This document shows, piece after piece, positions 1 to 9,893 of a stretch of 64,000 bases of DNA (its first letter is position 1; every line of letters begins with the position of its first letter). This DNA is from Craspedostauros australis. Lineage: Eukaryota > Bacillariophyta > Bacillariophyceae > Mastogloiales > Achnanthaceae. The position numbers and the translations under genes were made by a program. The notes beneath the pieces were generated by a model. It made no database searches. It saw nothing but the letters and a program-made list of their open reading frames with translations, and was not told the DNA's origin. The DNA is taken from assembly GCA_026770025.1 (NCBI GenBank), contig JAMXDE010000009.1, forward strand, positions 967,001-1,031,000, read 5' to 3'.

Positions 1-1034
1 CGGTGGTTGCCTGTTGTTCATGCTTCCTCGTGCCCATGCGTCGTTGGTTGGGTTCGATTCACGCTCCCATCATGTAGCATCATGTTGCACTTCATTCCAC
101 ATGACCTAACCTCATTCCAACCATTCTCCATTTCAATTCCTCGACTTCATCAACTATACTACGTCACACGATACCAACGTGACACAACACCGCACTCTGC
201 TGATCAGCTTGTCTTTGTCAAGGCGTTCGTGAGACCCCGCAAGTTTCTGGAGATGGCGAGCGTCCTGAGCTTCGCTACCAGCTTCGTGTTTGTTACCATG
301 ATCGTGTTGGACAAGAAGAGTGCGAGCGGCAATGTCGGTGGTGCTTCCAAGAACAAGGATGGTGGCGATGACGAAGATGAACGCGAATGCGCAGAAGAGA
401 TGCGGCTTGGGGGAGAGGTTGCTGTGGATCAATCCAGCGGGCACGGTGTGGATTCTTGACATCGGAGACACGCACGTTGATGGAGCTAATGCAACGTAAG
501 AGAGCATTAGAGCATATCCTCTTTCGTCGTCATCCATACGTAGCTCGTCACTGAGGAAAAGGAGACCATCTCCAATACTCTCTAGAGGTGGGCTGCGCGT
601 GTCCATGTGGAGTGTAAATATTGGATATGTTTATTGTGTTGACGACATTCTGTTGCGCGCTTCAAATCGGAAAGGATGATTCGCCACCAGTGAAAAGTCT
701 CGATAGCAGTTGCTTCGCTCCCAGGAATTGGACCTGGTCTCGATTGTGTTGGTAGTACGTTGCTTTGTTCTATTGTTGTTTTGCTCTTTTGACTTGTTGA
801 GCCTAGCTCGGAGATGGAGCGCTGCCTGCTGTTGCGTCTGCGACTCTGCCTTTCACAATTCGGCATTCCCCATGCATTCATCATGGAAGGGTGGAAGCAA
901 GTTAGACGGAAGGAAAATGGGATGCTCTCGAGAGACATAGATCTGGCAATTCGCTGAAGGATCGGTGAAAATCCGAGTGCCAAATCGAAATAGAGTATGG
1001 TCGACCGACTGTGCGCCTTGGCACGCTTCGATGC
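1..1034. other. Gene-poor stretch at left edge
   Basis: I see no supported gene. Open frames exist on both strands (for example 154-606 on the minus strand) but none starts with a convincing ATG, shows a known motif or has a splice structure. The right part (about 600-1034) would be the 3' flank of the Skp1 gene and could hold its 3' UTR or a missed terminal exon. Confidence 0.5.
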
Positions 1035-1514
1035 TTACGAGGCCTTCACGACAGCATCTTCCTCTGGTGTCAGCTCGTTGGCAATGTTGAAAATCGCTCG
1101 GAGTTCCTGCGCCGACTTGCCCTTGATGAGAACCGCGACAGCGAGACACGTGAGATCCAGAAGCGGCTTGATGTCCATGAAGTTGGCCGCCGTTACAAGT
1201 TCGAAGAGGAGAGTCTTATCAACGTTGCAGAATTCCGCGTACCACGGCTGTACGAGGCTTTCGATCTTGGATGACTTGAGTGGCGTGGTGATGGCTGTCA
1301 TGGGCTCTTCCTGATGGTGCTTGCAGAAATCGATGACCTTGACGAGAACTTCGTTTCGCACGTTTGGCAGTGGGATCTCGCGAACATCGGCATCATCATC
1401 ATCCTCGTCCTCCTCGACAGTAATTGCCACCAGCTTTGACATCTTGGCGATGGAGATGGGGAGTTCGTGCTTGTCTCCCTCCTTGGAGACCTGCGCAACG
1501 GTGGATAGTGGCAT
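1035..1514 (-). CDS. SKP1: Skp1-like SCF ubiquitin ligase adaptor
   Basis: The 159-residue product matches Skp1, the adaptor that joins F-box proteins to the cullin of SCF ubiquitin ligases in nucleus and cytosol. The N-terminal BTB/POZ-fold part is followed by the acidic loop (EEDEDDDDAD) and the family motif IPLPNV, then the KVIDFCKHH segment, WYAEFC, the ANFMDIKPLLDL helix and the C-terminal IKGKSAQELRAIFNI-NELTPEE block. The ATG at 1514 fits the family N-terminus (TVAQVSKEGD). Skp1 normally continues about ten residues past TPEE, ending in an 'ENxW' tail. Here it stops after VVKAS, and the stop overlaps a donor-like GTAAGC, so a small terminal exon may be missing from this model. Identity is sure; the 3' end is less so. 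Confidence 0.93.
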   Translation of the reverse strand: MPLSTVAQVSKEGDKHELPISIAKMSKLVAITVEEDEDDDDADVREIPLPNVRNEVLVKVIDFCKHHQEEPMTAITTPLKSSKIESLVQPWYAEFCNVDKTLLFELVTAANFMDIKPLLDLTCLAVAVLIKGKSAQELRAIFNIANELTPEEDAVVKAS

Positions 1515-3250
1515 GCGTGTGGGTGTGGATTTTGGTGTGAGACGAAAAGCAATACAGTATGGATGTGAGTGAGAGCGAACGGGTGCACCACGTAGAGCTC
1601 AGGGCAATCAGCATAGAGCACAACGCAAGAACTACCAGTGTCTTCAGCAGCAGCGGCAGCAGCAGTGCCATCGTCTTCTGCAACTTCGTTGATGCTGAGA
1701 TAGATCTGTGGTTGCAAGAGAGATCAGCGCTTCACCGTCCCAACATCCAATTCCACCATTCCAAGGCATCGAAAGCCGCGCGTGTGATCCTGCCATTCCG
1801 CATACTCGTCTCCCTGTTCGTTCTGCGCTTTGCTCTTCTCGTGTGATCAGCGTGGCGGCGATCTGCGCGTTTGATCGCTCCCTTACGCGCATGTTTTTCG
1901 CAGGCGTGCCTAATTCTGCTCTCCTCTGCGATGTTGCGTTGTGTTGGAGTGATAGAGCACAATCCGAATAGCGACGATGTGCTGTGGACCAAGTGCGGCC
2001 GTCGCGTCTCCCATGGTGTTGATGCTGCCGTCGCACTGCGCGACCACACGTTAACCAGTGTGGATAAAGCCACAAGAAAACCCGGAGACTCCACGCAGCG
2101 GCAGTACGCCCCAAACGGTCATCATGGAGACGTCGCTCCGTGATTTTTGGGTCCAACAGGCGCAACCCAGCCAGACAAAGTTGCGAACGAACGCCAGCGA
2201 CCGCAATCAGCATCAACCTCAACTCACCAACTTGACCATGCGTGTTTCTTCGTCCATCTTGTCTATTCGTTTGTTGCGGTTGCGGATGCTTGTTTGCGTT
2301 TTGTGATTGCTGTGGGCTTGGTTTGGTTTGTGGTTTGGATCGTCTCTGGCTTGATGTTCTCAGGGTTTGGTCTCTTCTGCTTTCGTTGTTTTCGATGATC
2401 TTGGCTTGTGTGTTCTGTTGTTCTCTTCGTTTCGCCATGTCTCTGGCGTGTGCGCCCTGCTGCGTTTTTGCTGTCTTTGTCGTGGGCTGTCTTCGCTGAT
2501 GCACGAGTATCCGTACCGTGCACAAGCATGTCACACACAACAAACCGAAGAGTCGTGGACACGCACAGTTCCTCCTTGCCCAGTCGTGACCGTGACACTA
2601 ATTTCAACCATCTTGCTGTTGACTGACCACGATTCTCGTCGTGAAGCACAAGATGGCGAGTTGACACAGGCACAACCCAAACGCGGCTTTTCCACGCCAG
2701 CATCAGTCGGATGGTTCGGATCCGGAATGACTGACTACACTGACTGCAACCAGAATCCCGATTCGGCATTTTGCGAACTCGTGACTTGTGCCGGAGACGG
2801 ATGGTCTTTGGTGGTGACACCCAAACGGAGAAATCGAGCTGAATGCGATGATCGATGGACATGGTGGGAACAAGAGGATCATAATACATGTTGTTTGCAC
2901 CTTGACGGCAGAGTGGACAGTGGGTGAAGAGGGGCGTGATGTTGTGAGACATCAGGCATGTGTGGTACTACTATGGCACAGCCTTGGCTGCTTTTGAGCA
3001 ACTGAAGCATGCAGATTGCTTCTCCATTTTGCGTTGAGAACAGCTACAAGCACGAGTATGAACTGTGCTGGAATCGATTCCCAGATGTGCAAGGTATTGG
3101 CGGAATGAAACTGGCACCTGTTTCATTTTCATATGCATTCTATTCTAATAGAATAGTTAGTTTTCACCTCAAAGCGGCTCTCTCGAGAAAGGTGTAACAT
3201 TTTGATGTGACGGGTCGTCTTATACTTGCAGACCCTGAATGGGGTCATAC
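1515..3250. other. Intergenic stretch, no supported gene
   Basis: Long frames occur on the minus strand (1644-2543, 2263-2952), but their translations are rich in Arg, Gln and His, have no recognisable domain and no ATG-led conserved N-terminus. The part next to 1515 should contain the Skp1 promoter. I found no RNA gene or long repeat. Confidence 0.5.
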
Positions 3251-5164
3251 CTAGGTTCCTGTTGCCGTATTTGGCACGACGGCCTCCACGAAGCCTGGGC
3301 TTGGGAGCTGTGGGTTGCGGTACCTCGCGACGCTGACCAACTTACCCTGGTCGACAAAATCGAGCCACGCCTTCAGCATTTGTACCGATTTTGGTACATT
3401 CCTGCTGTATGGTGCGCAGTCATCACCGAATGCCACCGTGCCAGGATGCGCTACCTCCAGGAGCCAACGGAGGTCGTTCGCCACGCCTTTGCTGCTGTGA
3501 TCACCATCGACTACGATGATGTCGCAAGTCTGACCATGCATCATCCCTGCCTCCTCGCCCTCGTTGACGTGGATGCTGGGAAGAGTTTGCTTGGAATCGC
3601 CCCAGACAACGTGGAAGTACTCGGCTCCGAACTCATCCTCCATTTTCTTGGCGATTGGTCTGGATGATCCGACCTTGCCGAGATCCCAGCCATGGTAGTG
3701 AACGTGGACTCCTCCGTGCTCGCTGTTGTCGTTGCCGTTGGTGCTGCTGGCATTGTGGAAGGCGAGGAATAGCATAGCAGAGTGCCCGCCGTTGAAACCG
3801 GTCTCACAAACATGCACATGCACTGGTGCTCGAGATGCGCGTGGCGTATTTGCTTGATCACGGCGCTTCTTCTGAATGACGTGCCGCATGGCTTCGATGT
3901 ATCGGTAGGTTTGAAAACGGTTAGTTCCAACATGTCCAACGAAATTCCTCGTCGTTTCCCGATGCCACCCAGACAGCCGTTGCCATGCCTTTAGCACCTT
4001 GGGATCGATGGTGATCATATTCTTATTCCATTTTGGAGGAACGCGGATGCGGTCGTTCTCTTTTTGGAACCAGCGACCGGTATAGTCGACGTAGTTGAGC
4101 GTCACGTTGGCATCCAGGAAGAAATCGTCAATTGCCGCTTTGCACTGCGGCCAATGTCCGTAGTCGTCAATGATGACGGTGCCGCCGACAGGTACGCGGC
4201 GGTACAGCGCGAAGAGGGCTTGCAACGTGGAGGCATACAGATCCCCGTCAAGACGCAAGATCGCGATGTCTTCGATCGGTGCATCGGGCAAAGTGTCCTC
4301 AAACCAACCCTCCAGAAATCGGATGGGCACGTCGCCAGAGCCGTCCGTCCCGAATCCATGTTCCACGAACAATCGCTTGACGGTCTCCACGCCGCCTTGG
4401 ATCTTGTACGATCCGGGCCCGTCCATAGGCTTGCTGAAGCCACCATCCGCCTTGTTCTCTTTCGCAGCCTCCTGCGGCAAGCCTTCGAAGGAGTCTGCCA
4501 GCCAGATCGTGCGTTTGGGTACGTTGCCGCACTCTGGCGTGTTCTGCGCCGTGCGCTGCACGACGGCCGCAAGCAGCGACGCCCCGCCCTTCCACGTCCC
4601 AGTCTCCACCCAATCTCCGGGAATGACAGGATCCTGCTGCAGGCTCAGCTCCATCATCTTGTCGCGCACGTTCTCGAGTCGTTGCCGGCTGAGCATGGTG
4701 GGAACCCCTTTCCTCTTCAAGTACGGCAGCGTGGTGTTGCGGATAATCTCCCGACACCGCTCCACATCCAGGCCCCTGTTCGACAACGATTCCTCCTCAT
4801 CGGTGGAGTCTCGCCCACGCCCAACAGATTGGAGGGTCGGGCTGCCATCACCAACGCCTTCATCGCGGTTGTTGTTCTGCGATGCCTGCATGGAAGCATC
4901 GATCTTTCCAATGTTGGCGCCTTTATGGTTGATCCACAGCGCCGCCACGAATGTGACCAGGAACGTCAGAAATCGAAGGATGTTCCCTTTGCCACAAGAA
5001 CGACGACAGCAACTGGAGAATCCAGACGAAGACCTCGCGTGCCTATCCGGCTCTCTTCTGCGTCCTGCCACATGGCGATCCCATTCCACCCCCACCATGG
5101 TCGAAGCTGATGTTGATGTACGGTGTGGAACGGTACGTTTGATACTCTCACGGATACGCGTCAT
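3251..5164 (-). CDS. Membrane-anchored protein with TylF-type and second class I methyltransferase domain
   Basis: A single 637-codon frame starts at ATG 5164. Residues 1-60 are basic and cytosolic-looking; a hydrophobic segment lies at about 62-78 (LRFLTFLVTFVAALWI), which suggests a type II membrane anchor facing the secretory lumen. Residues about 150-400 match the TylF/macrocin O-methyltransferase family: SAM motif WVETGTWKGG (about 185), ADSFEGLP, the metal-binding-type LRLDGDLY (about 303) and IIDDYGHW (about 331). Residues about 445-630 form another class I methyltransferase-like unit with CETGFNGGHSA, VVDGDHSSKG (about 551) and FGDD. TylF proteins are normally one domain of about 250 residues, so this is a tandem fusion. 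Sugar or small-molecule O-methylation is the family expectation; the substrate is unknown. No intron is needed. Confidence 0.88.
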   Translation of the reverse strand: MTRIRESIKRTVPHRTSTSASTMVGVEWDRHVAGRRREPDRHARSSSGFSSCCRRSCGKGNILRFLTFLVTFVAALWINHKGANIGKIDASMQASQNNNRDEGVGDGSPTLQSVGRGRDSTDEEESLSNRGLDVERCREIIRNTTLPYLKRKGVPTMLSRQRLENVRDKMMELSLQQDPVIPGDWVETGTWKGGASLLAAVVQRTAQNTPECGNVPKRTIWLADSFEGLPQEAAKENKADGGFSKPMDGPGSYKIQGGVETVKRLFVEHGFGTDGSGDVPIRFLEGWFEDTLPDAPIEDIAILRLDGDLYASTLQALFALYRRVPVGGTVIIDDYGHWPQCKAAIDDFFLDANVTLNYVDYTGRWFQKENDRIRVPPKWNKNMITIDPKVLKAWQRLSGWHRETTRNFVGHVGTNRFQTYRYIEAMRHVIQKKRRDQANTPRASRAPVHVHVCETGFNGGHSAMLFLAFHNASSTNGNDNSEHGGVHVHYHGWDLGKVGSSRPIAKKMEDEFGAEYFHVVWGDSKQTLPSIHVNEGEEAGMMHGQTCDIIVVDGDHSSKGVANDLRWLLEVAHPGTVAFGDDCAPYSRNVPKSVQMLKAWLDFVDQGKLVSVARYRNPQLPSPGFVEAVVPNTATGT

Positions 5165-5723
5165 TTGCAGGTGTCGTTCTCAACGCGTCCGAACATGCAG
5201 TGGTGATGAACAATGACCACGCTTCGAGAAAAATCTCTCCACTCTTGCGACCACAGGCGGCAGTGTGTCAACACCATCAAAGCGCACAAGTAACTGTTGC
5301 AGCTGTGTTGACCCGTTGTTGCGTGCCCTCGTCTGAGCGCTTGTTCCATAATAGTCGTGCGACTATGATACATCGACGATCGAAAAAGTTGCAGGGATCA
5401 CGCCGGCCAGTCCGACATACGTCCGCCGGCCATGCCAAACGGACGAGGCGGTAGAATGCAACACCTCTATTGTGCATAGTGAGCGTTGATTCGTGGTGTG
5501 TCATTGGCGCACCTTCCTTGCAAGGAAGAGTTGGGGAGGGCCAGCGAAAACCATTTCTTTCTTGCGAGGAAAACCGTCCGAACAACGACGGTTTTCGTCC
5601 TCTCGGACGACAGCCAACAGCAGTCAATGGCGTGTCCCGCGAAGACAACGGGCCCATAGCTAAATCCGTCGAAGTACGGCTAGTGAAGTCGTGTGATGGC
5701 TATTCAAATCAAATGGCGACTAC
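5165..5723. other. Intergenic stretch with a short perfect inverted repeat
   Basis: This is the upstream flank of the methyltransferase gene. GAAAACCGTC at 5569-5578 and its reverse complement at 5587-5596 form a 10-bp perfect hairpin with an 8-base loop. No gene is supported. Confidence 0.5.
5569..5596. repeat. 10-bp perfect hairpin
   Basis: GAAAACCGTC (5569-5578) is followed after 8 bases by GACGGTTTTC (5587-5596). This can fold as a hairpin or act as a dyad binding site; its function is unknown. Confidence 0.7.
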
Positions 5724-6845
5724 TATCCCTTCATGACCCAGGCCCAATGCGTTCATTATATCCTTTTTTTTCGGCCCGTGTTAAATTTTGAACGCGTTTG
5801 TCCTACCGCAGCCTACGTAAACAACTAAATCGGTACCTTCATTTCTGTGCTATCGTTGGAACCACTGAAATTATGTTTTACCTTACTTCAACACCTTCCA
5901 TGGTAGATACCCCAATTTTCTTTGCAGATATGGAATCCGCATAAGCTGAAGATCTTTTTGACCGTCTTTGGAGTGCTTCTTTCTAGGCCAGTAATTTTAT
6001 TTGTGGCCTTCAAGTAGCAGCACTTCCCATCATGGGGCTTCCAGCAAAACGGACTATCGTACTAACGGACAACATTGAAGGTACATTTACGGACAATAGT
6101 AGTGAATGCGAATTATCTAGTCGTGGTGAGGACGTCGTCTCCGACGGTTTCAAATTGTCAATACATGATTGAAATGTCTCTCAGATGTAGTGAAACAAAG
6201 CGTGCCCTATTTAAAGCACGTTTTGAAAAGGTGCCCTATTTCAAGGCATGTATGGACACCATACAGATACGAGTCGCGACGAGAATGTCAAGGACATGAC
6301 AATCATGACTAATAAAGTCGCACTCACGACCATTTGTGTTCTTCCCTTCGCGAACAGTATGTCCGACTCTCAATGTCCGGCAGTTTACCGCAAGCCCCTG
6401 TGTGTGATCTTCGTACACGCCCATGGACGTTTCCTCGCCCAACACTGGTCGAGTACTGCTCATCTTTCTGTTCGTTCTTGGAGATGATAACCTCTGGAAG
6501 AGGACGGCAATGTATCCCAGAAAGCAGAAGACAACGACAAGTGTTGCGAGTTTGATATGCAGAAAAACCAATGCGATTTCGCCCACAATCTGCGTGTTGC
6601 TGAACAGGTTCGCGCCAGTCCCGCTAGCCAAAAAACTATTCACGGGTGGTTCAGGCTCTGGTTACGACATAATCATCCTAACAATCCCACCGAAAGCGAC
6701 ACATGGCTGGATCGCCCATCTCTCAAGCTTTCTTCAGGTATCGAGAAAGTGATATGTTACATGTAAACGTTGACGTTAAAATGAAGATTCCGTGAAAAAA
6801 TTTTGCTATTTGGATTCACTATAGGCCCTGGGTCATGAAGGGATA
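5724..6845. mobile_element. Terminal-inverted-repeat element, probably non-autonomous DNA transposon
   Basis: The left end TATCCCTTCATGACCCAGG (5724-5742) reappears as an exact reverse complement at 6827-6845, giving 19-bp perfect terminal inverted repeats about 1.1 kb apart; the next bases are also GC-rich on both sides. If the outermost TA on each side is counted as host sequence, the ends fit a TA target duplication as in Tc1/mariner-like elements, but this is inference. The interior is more AT-rich than the flanks and has no recognisable transposase; the longest frame (6236-6643, minus) has a hydrophobic segment but no DDE motif. A partial tandem repeat (GTGCCCTATTT, near 6203 and 6230) lies inside. 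A copy-number search would decide. Confidence 0.6.
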
Positions 6846-7098
6846 TTCAAATCATCCGTTTGGTTGTTGCGCGAATGCTCGGGAATAGTAAATCATGACG
6901 CTGCACATCAGGGCCATTTTCGAAGTTTCTCCCAATTCCACCATAAATGAAACTGGAAGCTATGCCTCGAAGAGCCAGCTGTAGCCAACGTTTTTGGTTA
7001 CAGTTGGATACAAGAAAAATGTCGTGTAGGTCGCGGTACACTTTCTACGCAAGTCCTGAACAAAAACAGGCCAAAAACAGCATCAACCAAAGTCAAAC

Positions 7099-7554
7099 TC
7101 TCCGGACTTAGCTCGTGTGAGTGGTCCTGTAATCGTCTTGCTATTGTAGCATCATACAGCGTTTATATATACAATCCTAAAGTTTGGTGGCTGTTTCTCT
7201 TTTGCTCGGTGAGCACTGATGTGATCCATCAAGCACCCCCATCATTCACGGACGTTTTTGGCTTCTGGTTGCCTTGTTTCCCTGTTCTGATTGGTCCAAA
7301 GAAGTGTTCCGACCATCACTGACGTCACGATGACGCAGGCGTTGGAATCAAATTTCTCCACACTTGCTGCCAAAGTTGGGCATCCGAGTGGTCAAATATT
7401 ATTCGGACCTCCATGGGAGCACTAAACGCAAGCATACCACCATACCATCGCACTCAAACACCATATAGACCATATGGTCGTGACCGCCTCAGAGAGAGGA
7501 TTCTGAAATGATATCTATTGTACAGATTGAGCCAAAGACCGCTAAGTCCGGAGA
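7099..7554. repeat. Pair of 14-bp inverted repeats about 430 bp apart
   Basis: TCTCCGGACTTAGC at 7099-7112 is the exact reverse complement of 7541-7554. The pair could bound a small inverted-repeat element or be the remains of one; the flanks show no clear target duplication and the interior codes for nothing recognisable. Confidence 0.45.
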
Positions 7555-8815
7555 CTTCAAAGATGGAGAGTAGAGTTTCTCGAAGAAAAGAGGCAAGATC
7601 CTACCGGACTCCTGTAGAATTCTACGTGTAACCAACTGTAACCAACGAGATAAAAAATGGTCTGTCCGACGTCCGAAGGCAAAACCACACCAAGAAGGTC
7701 AATAAACACATCAAGATCAACAAGATAGTAGTAACAACAAGATAATGTTATTACTTTCCTGGATAGACCTGGCTCTTAAGTCTACGTAGATGCAAAGAGG
7801 TATTCGATTGAGCGTCTACAGATTCCAGTCTGAGATCGGGAAAAATGGATCCAAAATCTGCAACCAAATGTATCCAATTTTGGGGTCCGGCTCTTTGAGG
7901 CACTATGACCCAAGAAGAGTTCCTGAGAACGAAAGGTGGAGTCAAGAACACTCTTTTCGCGGAAAGATATATCATTGCCAATACAAGGAGCTTTGATTGG
8001 TTGGGTCAGTTTTCTCAATGATGGACCAATTCGACCCTTGTTGCCAGGTGTCCCATGTCAAAATGTTCGTGATCGATTGTCTGTACGTTGTGCATTTGCT
8101 TGTGGTAAAGGTTTGAAAACATGATGTTATCTCGTTATCGTACACAGCGAAATCACACGAGTCCTTCAAGAGAGATCAAGTCTTTCAGGACGATGGTGAT
8201 GAGTTGTTGAGTGAAGACACTGTTTGGGTTGAGTGACTTCTGTTTCTTATGTTATCTTCATTGAGTTGTATCTCATGTTGTTGTCTTCAAGGTCAGCTCT
8301 CAGTCATTGCACCTCTGCGATCTTGTTCTGATGTGGAGATGACCCATGATGTGGCGATGATGTCTTCTGTGTCGACGTCACTCATCATCATTCCATGGCT
8401 CTGTCGATTCCACATTCCATTGATGATGCTTGAGGTCGTCGAGTGTGTTGTCATTTCAGGTTTAGTTGGGAAGTATATCAGGTCGAATTGGACATCACAT
8501 GTTTGCCGGGCGATGGCCAGACCGAATCTCTGATGTTCTCTCTAGTGTGTCCCTCTTATGCCGAAAATCATGTGTCGGAGTAAAGCAACGTTTCAGCACA
8601 TACAAGGACAGACTAATCAGAAAACGAATCAGGTGAATAAAGCGTTGTGCTAATACACGAAGACTGCTTGGGACGTTGATTTGTGGGTTTATTTTCCGTG
8701 GTCTAATCAACTTATGAGCTACTTTCTTGTATTGCTGTCTGCACTGCTCCGTTCTGTTGGTTTCTACTGCTGTCTCTGCAGTCTCTCTGTGTAGATCATC
8801 CACTCTGCTGATCTT

Positions 8816-8839
8816 TCTCTCTCTCTCTCTCTCTCTCTC
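8816..8839. repeat. CT dinucleotide microsatellite
   Basis: About twelve CT units on the plus strand, in a gene-poor stretch. Confidence 0.9.
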
Positions 8840-9536
8840 GCTCTTTTCTTCCGTGTTCTGGTTGGGATCGTACATAGCATACATGATAACATCTTGCATG
8901 ATATATCTGTGATACAGATTGTGATACTGTTCCTGTACTGCACATGTCCAGAAGGTGATATGCATCTTGTTGTGGCATTCAGCATCTGAGTGTGCACACA
9001 CATACAGCTAGAAGTGGACTCCTGCATGAGCAAGTACGATTGGGAGGAGAGAGAGTGGAAGTGTGCGTCAGCTGGGCGGCACAAACACACGTTCAGTCTG
9101 TCCGTCAAACGTGTGGAGGCGGGCCTTCCGTCTGTCCTTCGTCAGGTTGTCTACATCTTGCGAAGTCTCGACAGTCCCAGGTCGGACATGCAGGGTTTTG
9201 TGACCCACCGCTCCGAAGCTCCCAAACGCACAAAAAGCGAACACCCTTTGGATTCGAGGGAGACCCATCTGTCGAATCTGCAGAACCACCCAATCAGAGC
9301 TCTCGATTTGATGCGTTGATGTTCGATTTCGCCAGAGAGAGTTTTTGTGGGAAAGGACTTGACCACAAACAGGTTGGTTGGGTGGTGACGGATCAAAAGA
9401 GACAACAGCCCGAGTATCGCCGAGGGTCTCTCCCCGCGCAAATACGCAACAACAAGGGTCCGCTGTGCGAGGATCCATCTGCTCAAACCAACGACGGTGC
9501 GATTCCACACAAAGTGGGCCGTACCATGCTTCCACT

Positions 9537-9582
9537 TTCTCTCTCTCTCTCTTCGCGACACTCTCTCTCTCTCTCTCTCCAC
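9537..9582. repeat. Interrupted CT microsatellite
   Basis: Two CT runs separated by TTCGCGACA lie about 300 bp upstream of the MgtC-family start, probably in its promoter or 5' leader. Confidence 0.85.
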
Positions 9583-9893
9583 TCTCCCGACGAGACCACA
9601 ATAGGGTACTATTCCATTCCCTGTTCCGCATTGCGTCATCTCCCCCAAGAGGTGTTGCATCCTCTGCTCTTGGCAGTCACAGACAGAGCAGCCGCACTCC
9701 ACCTCCAACTGCCTCACAAAACGAGACCACCGCAAACCGACACTTGCCAAAAGAAGGCAGATAAATACGAGTCGCCAGACAATACAAGGCAAAGAAAACG
9801 AGAACGAAGATGGGAAGCCCCGTGGCAGATTCGCGACGAATCAAACGGGAAAGGAGCCAAGTGCCCTCCAGTTCCACCACGCTTGCAAGAACG

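Larger units (their letters stand above)
6846..9809. other. Long gene-poor stretch with inverted repeats and CT tracts
   Basis: There is no supported gene in about 3 kb. It contains a second, shorter inverted repeat pair (7099-7112 and 7541-7554) and CT microsatellites at 8816-8839 and about 9537-9582. The last few hundred bases are the presumed promoter and 5' leader of the MgtC-family gene. Frames at 8992-9897 and 9068-9792 are low-complexity readings of the CT tracts. Confidence 0.5.

Noticed and set aside
850..880. Possible Skp1 terminal exon containing 'NAWG'
   Set aside because: It resembles the ENxW tail only in three residues and would add unrelated sequence on both sides.
1644..2543. 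299-codon minus-strand frame
   Set aside because: Its composition is Arg/Gln/His-rich with no domain, it starts without a supported ATG context, and neighbouring frames are equally open.
4064..5216. Two 348-codon plus-strand frames
   Set aside because: They are antisense shadows of the two-domain methyltransferase gene, which has clear motifs.
6236..6643. Possible transposase frame inside the inverted-repeat element
   Set aside because: 135 residues with a hydrophobic segment; no DDE/D or helix-turn-helix pattern.
9068..9792. Overlapping frames rich in Arg-Glu or Ser-Leu repeats
   Set aside because: They translate CT/GA microsatellites and carry no conserved sequence.
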